The translations under genes were made by a program, and so were the position numbers. 16,397 nucleotides of DNA from JBBDUG01 sp040904025 (GTDB lineage Bacteria; Patescibacteriota; Minisyncoccia; Phycocordibacterales; SW-6-46-9), in the NCBI GenBank assembly GCA_040904025.1, contig JBBDUG010000050.1, forward strand, positions 1 to 16,397. Reading direction: 5' to 3'. Below the pieces are notes generated by a model that saw only the letters and a list, made by a program, of their open reading frames with translations, did no database searches and was not told the DNA's origin. Position 1 is the stretch's first letter. Every line of letters starts with the position of its first letter. Of the stretch, positions 9,368 through 14,412 are shown one piece after another.

Positions 9368-10222
9368 ATGAAAGAACGAATTATACCTAACCCACACAAT
9401 GAAGATTTTGTTTCCCAACTTCAGGTTATACATGAAGCACTTCGTGGTTTGGGAGATGATGAGAGTGTTAAATTTGACCTGTCTAAGCTGTCGTTTGTAT
9501 TTCCGATTATACTCCTTCCTATTACCTCATATATTCATGACACAAAGAGTGGGTATGATCTGGATTCTGGACACAAAATTGAATCTTATCTGAACACGGT
9601 TTGTTTTCCTGATGGGATAGATCAAGTATCTGAAATGGAACGATATCTTGCTCGCGGCACTTCTTATATACCTATAAGTGTTTTATCACGTGGCAATCTT
9701 GACGAAGCGAACAAAATAGAGTCATTGTTTGCCGGGCTGATTTCAGATGTCTTAAATATTCCCCCTGCAGCGAAGTCAGCTGTTATATACCCAATTTCGG
9801 AACTTGTGACGAACATTTTTGAACATAGTAAAGCAGAGAAGGGATTCCTTTTTGGACAGTATTACTCACAAAAAGAATTTCTTGATATAAGTATTGTTGA
9901 TAGAGGGAGGGGATTGAGTGCCTCATATATTGAAGAATTTGGTACAAAACTTAATGATGAAGAGGCAATAATCGAAGCTCTCTCAGGTGTGTCTACAAAG
10001 AAGAGTGATGAAAGAGGGTACGGTCTCCATACGTCTAAAGAGATGGTGTGCAAAGGTCTAAAGGGGGAATTCGCTCTGATCACTGGAGATACTATGTTCG
10101 TGGCAACAGGAGAAGAAGATAAAGTGATCCCGTTACCGGATTTTAATTGGAAAGGAGTAATAATCAGTTACCGCATTCCAAAACCAAAAGAAGGGGTGGA
10201 TTATAGAAAGTATGTTGAATAA
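9368..10222 (+). CDS. GHKL-fold (histidine kinase-like) ATPase, anti-sigma/serine-kinase-like, with STAS-like N-terminus
   Basis: A 284-residue soluble protein. Residues 1 to about 115 include SVKFDLSKLSFVFP, like the core strand and helix of a STAS domain. Residues 120-250 form a GHKL ATPase with an N-box (ELVTNIFEHS, E145/N149/H153), G1 box (DRGRGL, D178-L183) and G2 box (ERGYGLHTSKEMV, G217/G219), so ATP binding looks intact. There is no transmembrane segment, no H-box phospho-acceptor and no receiver domain, which argues against a classical sensor kinase and for an SpoIIAB/RsbW-like or related switch ATPase. The next gene, 38 bp downstream of its stop, encodes a STAS-like protein, the usual partner type. 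ATG chosen because a TATAAT ends 8 nt upstream. The target (sigma factor or otherwise) is unknown. Confidence 0.8.
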   Translation: MKERIIPNPHNEDFVSQLQVIHEALRGLGDDESVKFDLSKLSFVFPIILLPITSYIHDTKSGYDLDSGHKIESYLNTVCFPDGIDQVSEMERYLARGTSYIPISVLSRGNLDEANKIESLFAGLISDVLNIPPAAKSAVIYPISELVTNIFEHSKAEKGFLFGQYYSQKEFLDISIVDRGRGLSASYIEEFGTKLNDEEAIIEALSGVSTKKSDERGYGLHTSKEMVCKGLKGEFALITGDTMFVATGEEDKVIPLPDFNWKGVIISYRIPKPKEGVDYRKYVE

Positions 10223-10224
10223 CT

Positions 10225-10253
10225 TTGACAGAAGTATATACTATATGTATCAC
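10225..10253 (+). promoter_or_regulatory. Promoter of the STAS-like gene (TTGACA, 17 nt, TATCAC)
   Basis: A perfect -35 TTGACA (10225-10230) is followed after 17 nt by TATCAC (10248-10253, 4 of 6 matches to TATAAT), which ends 7 nt before the ATG at 10261. The spacing matches the leaderless pattern of neighbouring genes. The TTG at 10225, which could be read as an in-frame start codon, is thus better explained as part of the -35 box. Confidence 0.55.
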
Positions 10254-10260
10254 TAGAAAC

Positions 10261-10611
10261 ATGAAAAAAGATATCTTTACAATTAATCTATTTGATATAA
10301 CTGAGGCTAAAATTATTAGTTCTCGGTCTATTCCTGCTGACTTGAAAGACAAAATTAAGAAAGAAGAATTAAATGAGATTCATATTGATTTTTCTGATAT
10401 AGAGTTTGTCTCAAGAAGTGCAGCTCATGAATTCTTTCTTCTGAAAGAAGAATTAAAACCTCACAAGAATGTTGAGTTTATAAATACGAATGATGATGTT
10501 AGTGAAATGTTTAAGGCAGTTGCAGCTAGTCGTGCACTTCCTCGTAAATTAAATGGGAAAATACAAGTTGAACGAGTTAGTGCAGAAGAGTTTTTTAAAG
10601 CTCGGATATAG
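10261..10611 (+). CDS. STAS-like (DUF4325-type) small protein, putative partner of the upstream GHKL ATPase
   Basis: 116 residues from ATG 10261; an in-frame TTG at 10225 would add 12 residues but coincides with a -35 box. The core EIHIDFSDIEFVSRSAAHEFF (residues 39-59) aligns with the SpoIIAA-type strand-loop-helix DFSxxxFMDSSG. Ser53 falls at the position of the phosphorylated Ser of anti-anti-sigma factors, and Ser51 replaces the usual Asp. The NVEFINTNDDVSEMFKAVAAS segment (residues 70-90) fits the second half of a STAS fold. Likely role by family: binding partner, possibly phosphorylation substrate, of the GHKL ATPase. It could instead be a DUF4325-type regulator of unknown function. It probably has its own promoter as well as read-through from the ATPase gene. 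Confidence 0.65.
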   Translation: MKKDIFTINLFDITEAKIISSRSIPADLKDKIKKEELNEIHIDFSDIEFVSRSAAHEFFLLKEELKPHKNVEFINTNDDVSEMFKAVAASRALPRKLNGKIQVERVSAEEFFKARI

Positions 10612-10642
10612 AAGATAATTGAGATTGGATCACCATTACTTT

Positions 10643-10709
10643 TAATCGTATCATTCTGTTGCATAATCGTATCAAAATGATACGATTATAAGCATAAATG
10701 ATACGATTA
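10643..10709 (+). promoter_or_regulatory. Four-site nested palindromic operator upstream of the Fic gene
   Basis: The 11-mer TAATCGTATCA occurs at 10643-10653 and 10664-10674, and its reverse complement TGATACGATTA at 10678-10688 and 10699-10709. The inner pair forms a perfect 12-bp inverted repeat with a 3-nt centre (10663-10689); the outer pair forms 13-bp arms (10643-10655 and 10697-10709). Both share one dyad centre at 10676. Site centres are 21, 14 and 21 bp apart, so the outer gaps are two helical turns. The last site abuts the ATG at 10711. A possible -10, TATAAG (10687-10692), is buried inside. This fits cooperative autoregulation by the winged-helix domain of the Fic protein (inference). 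Confidence 0.8.
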
Positions 10710-10710
10710 T

Positions 10711-11763
10711 ATGAGTACGTTAAGTCAAAGAGAAAAAGCAATAGTGTCTCTTGTTGCACAAACTCCCAACCTTTCCGCATCTGAGATCCATGACTCTCTC
10801 CCTTCATCTATAGAGGATGTGTCGCTCGTAACGGTAAAGCGTGATTTGGGGTCACTGACAGAACAGGGATATTTGGAGCGTCAGGGAAAGGGGCGCGCTG
10901 TAACATATTCCATTGCCCCTGAATATCGATTTAACTATCCATTTGATGTGGAGTCGTATTTTGATCTCTCTGCAGATGAACGAGAGGGTAAAGAGTCATT
11001 TAACTTCTCCATTTTTGAGTATGATCTCTCTCCTTTCAGCGCGCAGGAGCATAAGGAACTCGATGAACTAAACGAACAGTATAAAAAGAATATTGCATCA
11101 CTTTCTCCTACTGTTATACAGAAGGAGACTGAACGTATTATTATAGAACTATCTTGGAAATCCTCTCACATAGAGGGGAATACATACTCTCTTTTAGAGA
11201 CGGAAACACTGATCAAAGAGCACAAAGAGGCAGAGGGGCATACAAAAGAAGAGAAAGTGATGATTTTAAATCACAAAGAAGCTCTTGATTATATTTTCTC
11301 AAACCCAGAGCAATTTCAGACTATTTCATTGCGAAACATTGAAGATGTTCACACAATTCTCACAAAAGATTTAGGAATTTCATCGGGACTACGCTCATCT
11401 CCTGTAGGAGTGATTGGTACTACATATCGACCACCTGTTAATATTCATCAGATAAAGGAGGCTACAGAAAAGATGTGTGAGTATATAAATGCCAAGGAGG
11501 ATATATTTGAAAAAGCATTGCTTACAACATTGCTTTTGGCCTACATTCAACCGTTTGAAGATGGTAATAAACGTACAAGTCGTCTAATGAGCAATGCACT
11601 ACTTGTGGGACAGGAGAGCTGTCCTTTGTCGTATCGTAGTGTTGATGAAGTAGAGTATAAGAAGGCGATTATTCTTTTCTATGAACAGAATAATATATCC
11701 TACTTTAAAGATATTTTTGTAGAGCAATTTACTTTTGCAGCACAAAACTATTTTCAGTCATAA
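10711..11763 (+). CDS. Winged-helix Fic-family protein with Gln in place of the catalytic His
   Basis: A 350-residue protein. Residues 4-68 form a winged helix-turn-helix (SASEIHDSL; TVKRDLGSLTEQGYL; wing KGRAVTYSI). Residues about 110-345 form a Fic domain. The Fic motif, normally HPFxxGN[GK]RxxR, reads QPFEDGNKRTSR (280-291): Gln280 replaces the catalytic His while Gly285, Asn286, Arg288 and Arg291 remain. An inhibitory [ST]xxxE[GN] motif is present as SSHIEG (151-156, Glu155), as in class II Fic proteins where it precedes the Fic motif. Fic enzymes usually transfer AMP or another phosphate group to protein hydroxyls. Without the His, activity may be lost or altered, and the protein may act mainly as a DNA-binding regulator that senses nucleotide. 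It sits directly behind a four-site operator. No Shine-Dalgarno sequence. Confidence 0.85.
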   Translation: MSTLSQREKAIVSLVAQTPNLSASEIHDSLPSSIEDVSLVTVKRDLGSLTEQGYLERQGKGRAVTYSIAPEYRFNYPFDVESYFDLSADEREGKESFNFSIFEYDLSPFSAQEHKELDELNEQYKKNIASLSPTVIQKETERIIIELSWKSSHIEGNTYSLLETETLIKEHKEAEGHTKEEKVMILNHKEALDYIFSNPEQFQTISLRNIEDVHTILTKDLGISSGLRSSPVGVIGTTYRPPVNIHQIKEATEKMCEYINAKEDIFEKALLTTLLLAYIQPFEDGNKRTSRLMSNALLVGQESCPLSYRSVDEVEYKKAIILFYEQNNISYFKDIFVEQFTFAAQNYFQS

Positions 11764-11781
11764 TTGTGGTGCCTCAAATTC

Positions 11782-11790
11782 TGATACTAT
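11782..11790 (+). promoter_or_regulatory. Candidate extended -10 (TGATACTAT) for the HigB/HigA-type pair
   Basis: TGA followed by TACTAT ends 17 nt before the ATG at 11808, giving a leader of about 10 nt with no Shine-Dalgarno sequence. No convincing -35. Weak call based on position in the 44-bp gap after the Fic gene. Confidence 0.3.
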
Positions 11791-11807
11791 GGTGCTACTG
11801 AATAAAT

Positions 11808-12113
11808 ATGAAAATATATGCATTACAACCTGTAGAAAAGTTTATTCGCTCTTTACAGCCAAGGTTAGAGGCTCGCGTGCATCGAATGATAGATGTTCTG
11901 TCAGCAGCTGATGGTAATTTAGGAATGCCATATTCAAGAAAGATAGATACTGATTTGTTTGAGCTGCGAATTACCGGAAATAATCATGTCCGGATTTTCT
12001 ACACATACCAAAAGAATGCTGTTGTCCTTCTCCATGCATTTAAAAAGAAGAGCGGTCGTATTCCAAAGAAAGAAATAGATACAGCACTTGCGCGTCTTAA
12101 ACAACTGGAGTAG
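11808..12113 (+). CDS. RelE/HigB-superfamily (Gp49-like) toxin
   Basis: A 101-residue basic protein with the family's pattern: GMPYSRKIDTDLFELRI (about 44-60), HVRIFYTYQKNAVVLLHAFKKKSG (66-89) and a C-terminal PKKEIDTALARLKQLE. These features are typical of the phage-derived Gp49-like/HigB branch of RelE toxins, which cleave mRNA at the ribosome. Full length for the family. Toxin precedes antitoxin, as in higBA loci, with the antitoxin ATG 27 bp after the stop. Cellular target is inferred from family only. Confidence 0.85.
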   Translation: MKIYALQPVEKFIRSLQPRLEARVHRMIDVLSAADGNLGMPYSRKIDTDLFELRITGNNHVRIFYTYQKNAVVLLHAFKKKSGRIPKKEIDTALARLKQLE

Positions 12114-12131
12114 TATTACATATACGTAATA
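12114..12131 (+). promoter_or_regulatory. Palindrome TATTAC-N6-GTAATA between toxin and antitoxin
   Basis: Six-bp inverted arms with a 6-nt centre fill most of the 27-bp gap between the toxin stop (12113) and the antitoxin start (12141). An overlapping -10-like TAATAT (12127-12132) ends 8 nt before the ATG. This fits an internal promoter with an operator for the XRE antitoxin, but arms of this AT content can arise by chance. Confidence 0.35.
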
Positions 12132-12140
12132 TTCATTAGT

Positions 12141-12419
12141 ATGAAACTGATACCATTTGAAAAGATAAAAAAAGAGGCACTCAAGGATTCTGAATTCAGA
12201 GAGGCATATGAGGAGCTCGAGCCGGAGTTTGAAATCGTGTGTTCTGTTATCCGCAAACGACAGGAAAAGGGGCTCTCCCAGAAAGAGCTTGCTCAACGTG
12301 CGGGTACTGGTCAATCTGCCATTTCTCGTCTTGAGTCAGGAACATATAATCCTTCACTTGCTTTTCTTAAAAAAGTATCAAAAGCACTTGATGCAAAGTT
12401 AGAGGTGAAGTTGAAATAA
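12141..12419 (+). CDS. XRE-family helix-turn-helix antitoxin (HigA-like)
   Basis: 92 residues. A helix-turn-helix of the Cro/CI type spans about 34-88: QEKGLSQKELAQRAGTGQS, then AISRLESGTYNPSL, then FLKKVSKALD. The N-terminal helical segment (IPFEKIKKEALKDSEFREAYEELEPEFEI) matches HigA-like antitoxins that pair with Gp49/HigB toxins. Expected role: neutralise the upstream toxin and repress the pair's promoter. ATG start; no Shine-Dalgarno; a -10-like TAATAT is 8 nt upstream. Confidence 0.88.
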   Translation: MKLIPFEKIKKEALKDSEFREAYEELEPEFEIVCSVIRKRQEKGLSQKELAQRAGTGQSAISRLESGTYNPSLAFLKKVSKALDAKLEVKLK

Positions 12420-12498
12420 TGTAGATATAACTAACATGCAAATTATTAGGGCCTAAGCGCTGGGGTTGGGCGATATGGTGTATAAGAAGTGCTATAAA

Positions 12499-12507
12499 TG
12501 GTATAAT
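12499..12507 (+). promoter_or_regulatory. Extended -10 promoter (TGGTATAAT) for the MntA/HepT pair
   Basis: TG, one base, and a perfect TATAAT (12502-12507) end 7 nt before the ATG at 12515, so the mRNA is predicted leaderless. No clear -35, as is common with extended -10 promoters. The rest of the 95-bp gap (12420-12498) shows no gene. Confidence 0.65.
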
Positions 12508-12514
12508 CACTCAT

Positions 12515-12910
12515 ATGATTACCTTTAACGAGGAAAAAATAGAAAAACTTGCCCAAAAACACGATCTCTCCCTCGTGATGCTTTTTGGATCCCAGGCAAC
12601 GGGAAAAACACACTCACAGAGTGATGTTGATATCGGATTTCTCTCTACATTAAAAAAAGATCTATCTGAGCGTATTAAAATAGAGATGGATTTTCAGCAG
12701 GAACTTCAAAATGGGCGTATACAGATAGTTGATTTAACACGGGTTTCACCCCTTCTTTTACACTATGCGGTTCAGGATGGAAAGGTTTTATATGAAAGAG
12801 ATTCTCTCGTCGCCCCTACCTTTTTTGCTAAGGTCTTTAAATTATATATTGAGACACAGCCACTACGTGATATACGGGCGGAACGGTTAAAGAAGATAAC
12901 TACTTCATAA
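12515..12910 (+). CDS. mntA: MNT-domain nucleotidyltransferase antitoxin (MntA-like)
   Basis: 131 residues with the minimal nucleotidyltransferase signature GS-x10-DxD (G25, S26, D37, D39) in MLFGSQATGKTHSQSDVDIG, and a third acidic residue at D73 (IQIVDLTRV). The active site therefore looks complete. In characterised MntA-HepT systems the MNT protein is the antitoxin and AMPylates a Tyr of the HEPN toxin. The HEPN gene follows after 2 bp, so the two are co-transcribed and probably translationally coupled. The start is set by the leaderless promoter 7 nt upstream. The C-terminal 30 residues are basic and extend beyond the minimal fold. Confidence 0.88.
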   Translation: MITFNEEKIEKLAQKHDLSLVMLFGSQATGKTHSQSDVDIGFLSTLKKDLSERIKIEMDFQQELQNGRIQIVDLTRVSPLLLHYAVQDGKVLYERDSLVAPTFFAKVFKLYIETQPLRDIRAERLKKITTS

Positions 12911-12912
12911 TT

Positions 12913-13350
12913 ATGATTCGAAAAGAATTTATACAGACACGGATTGAAAACTTGGACCAATATCTCAGTGAGCTTGAGGAGTTTCTTGAACATCATACCG
13001 ATACAGAGATAAAAGAATCGACCACCTTTCAACGTGTTCTTGAAAGAGTTGTCCAATTGGTGGTTGATGAGGCCCTGACTATAAACAGTCATATTGTAAA
13101 ATATGAGGAACTTCATACTCCTGATGACTATTTCTCGACCTTTCTCATTCTCGCTAAGAACGAAGTCATTTCACATGACTTGGCGGAGCGTATTGCTCCA
13201 TCCGTAGGCATGCGCAACCGACTTGTGCATGAATACGAAACCGTAGATATAGATAAGCTTCTCCGTGGTGCTCGAAAAGGAGCTCGATATTATCGAGAGT
13301 ATATATCTCAGATAGGTGCTTTTTTGGAAAAAAGAACTCGGGAAGCATAA
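12913..13350 (+). CDS. hepT: HEPN-domain RNase toxin (HepT-like, DUF86)
   Basis: 145 residues, mostly helical. The HEPN RNase motif Rx4-6H is present as RNRLVHEY (R101, H106, Y108), the RX4HXY form seen in HepT, where Tyr is the target of AMPylation by MntA. Residues 41-70 (RVLERVVQLVVDEALTINSH) match the second helix of DUF86 proteins. Starts 2 bp after the MNT gene with no Shine-Dalgarno sequence. Known family role: an RNase or tRNA-acting toxin kept in check by MntA. Confidence 0.88.
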   Translation: MIRKEFIQTRIENLDQYLSELEEFLEHHTDTEIKESTTFQRVLERVVQLVVDEALTINSHIVKYEELHTPDDYFSTFLILAKNEVISHDLAERIAPSVGMRNRLVHEYETVDIDKLLRGARKGARYYREYISQIGAFLEKRTREA

Positions 13351-13417
13351 CAGTGTATTTCTTGTATACTTATATAGGTTTTAAGAAAAGGTAGATATTT
13401 TCAGTTTTCTCAAGAGA

Positions 13418-13449
13418 GAGTTTAAAAATACCTGTTCCAGAGTTTAAAA
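13418..13449 (+). promoter_or_regulatory. Direct repeat GAGTTTAAAA (two copies, 22 bp apart)
   Basis: GAGTTTAAAA occurs at 13418-13427 and 13440-13449, about two helical turns apart, in the 148-bp gap before the DUF6922-like gene and 38 bp upstream of its -10. It could bind a regulator of the downstream pair, but in AT-rich DNA two 10-mers are weak evidence. Confidence 0.25.
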
Positions 13450-13483
13450 TACGTAAAATGGGTCTATATAGAGCAGTTATATA

Positions 13484-13492
13484 TGATATAAT
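13484..13492 (+). promoter_or_regulatory. Extended -10 promoter (TGATATAAT) for the DUF6922/AbiEii-like pair
   Basis: TG, one base, and a perfect TATAAT (13487-13492) end 6 nt before the ATG at 13499, again predicting a leaderless mRNA. No Shine-Dalgarno sequence. Confidence 0.65.
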
Positions 13493-13498
13493 GTAACT

Positions 13499-13801
13499 AT
13501 GAGGTCAACATCAAAAGACACTCTCAGACAGTCCCTTTTTTGGGATACCGACGTTTCTTCCCTTGATATAGAGAAGCACTCTATATATATCATTGAACGT
13601 ATTCTTTCTCACGGCAATGAAGGGGATTTACGATGGGCAGAAAAGATATATGGAGAAGATAGGATGAAAGAAGTACTTCTCAACAGCCGAGCTCTTGACC
13701 GGAAGTCCCTCAATTTTTGGTGTTTATACTTTAATCTTGATCCGTCACAATGCACCCGGAAACAATCGATAAACAAACAAAGTCCGTTCTGGACACGATA
13801 G
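13499..13801 (+). CDS. DUF6922-like small protein, putative antitoxin of the AbiEii-like pair
   Basis: 100 residues. SLFWDTDVSSLDIEKHSIYIIERILSHG followed by DLRWAEKIYGEDRMKEVL and LDRKSLNFWCLYFNL (residues about 12-75) matches the short helical domain, recalled as DUF6922, often encoded just before AbiEii-type nucleotidyltransferases. It takes the place of the usual AbiEi antitoxin gene. Its last 17 codons overlap the next gene in another frame, so translation is probably coupled. Role as antitoxin is inferred from position only; no DNA-binding motif is obvious. Confidence 0.65.
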   Translation: MRSTSKDTLRQSLFWDTDVSSLDIEKHSIYIIERILSHGNEGDLRWAEKIYGEDRMKEVLLNSRALDRKSLNFWCLYFNLDPSQCTRKQSINKQSPFWTR

Positions 13802-14370
13802 GGTCACAGGAATTTATACAACCTTTTTATCTTGCCGGAGGAACCGCCCTGGCAATACATCTAGGTCACCGAATGTCCATTGACCTCGATTTCTTTACCG
13901 ATCAGGAATTCTCCGTGAAGCGTGTGCGTGATAGACTTGCAAAACTTGGTGATCTTAGTGTGGAAGGAGAAGACGCGGATGGTACACTTAACGGCGTTCT
14001 AGACGGTGTTTTGATAAGCTTTTTTCAGTATTCATACCCCAACGTATATCCCACCATCTCTTTTGAAGGAGTGCAGCTTGCAGACGAACGAGACATTGCA
14101 GCTATGAAGATTGATGCTATCTCAAACAGGGGAAAGAAGAAGGATTTTGTTGATCTTTATTTTCTTTTAAAAAAATATTCTCTGAAAGAAATTCTCGACT
14201 TCTTCGAGGTGCGATTTCAAGGTATCGAATATAACAGATTACATATTTTAAAGAGCTTGACCTATTTTGAAGATGCAGAAGATGATCCTGATCCGATTAT
14301 GCTCATCGACGTCCCGTGGAAAGAGATGAAAGATTTAATCGTTCAAAAAGTAAAAAAGATGGAGATATAA
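13750..14370 (+). CDS. AbiEii/DUF1814-family nucleotidyltransferase, putative toxin
   Basis: 206 residues. The family's core is YLAGGTALAIHLGHRMSIDLDFF (27-49): GG at 30-31, and the S-x-D-x-D motif with D45 and D47. A second motif, DIAAMKIDAISNRGKKKDFVDLYFLL (115-140), carries K120, D122, R127, K131, D132 and D135. Active-site residues look intact. Related AbiEii/MenA-type enzymes add nucleotides to tRNA or other targets and act as toxins. It overlaps the upstream gene by 52 bp. The ATG at 13750 is supported by the typical MHPETIDKQT opening; the next Met, at residue 42, would destroy the core. Confidence 0.85.
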   Translation: MHPETIDKQTKSVLDTIGSQEFIQPFYLAGGTALAIHLGHRMSIDLDFFTDQEFSVKRVRDRLAKLGDLSVEGEDADGTLNGVLDGVLISFFQYSYPNVYPTISFEGVQLADERDIAAMKIDAISNRGKKKDFVDLYFLLKKYSLKEILDFFEVRFQGIEYNRLHILKSLTYFEDAEDDPDPIMLIDVPWKEMKDLIVQKVKKMEI

Positions 14371-14371
14371 C

Positions 14372-14400
14372 AAAACACCCCCAAGAGTTGGGGGTGTTTT
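14372..14400 (+). terminator. Bidirectional intrinsic terminator
   Basis: Arms AAAACACCCCCAA (14372-14384) and TTGGGGGTGTTTT (14388-14400) pair perfectly over 13 bp with a GAG loop. The stem has a GC-rich core and ends in TTTT on either strand. It lies 1 bp after the AbiEii-like stop and 12 bp before the RNase J stop on the other strand, so it can serve both convergent genes. Confidence 0.92.
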
Positions 14401-14412
14401 ATATTCTTTCTT

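Noticed and set aside
9368..10222. Classical two-component sensor kinase
   Set aside because: No H-box, dimerisation helix or membrane segment, and no response regulator nearby.
10663..10689. Inner hairpin as an intrinsic terminator for the STAS gene
   Set aside because: The stem is AT-rich, has no trailing T run, and is part of a larger symmetric four-site array.
10643..10709. Four short repeats as a mini CRISPR array
   Set aside because: The units are 11 bp, in both orientations, with 3-10 bp gaps; this is operator-like, not CRISPR.
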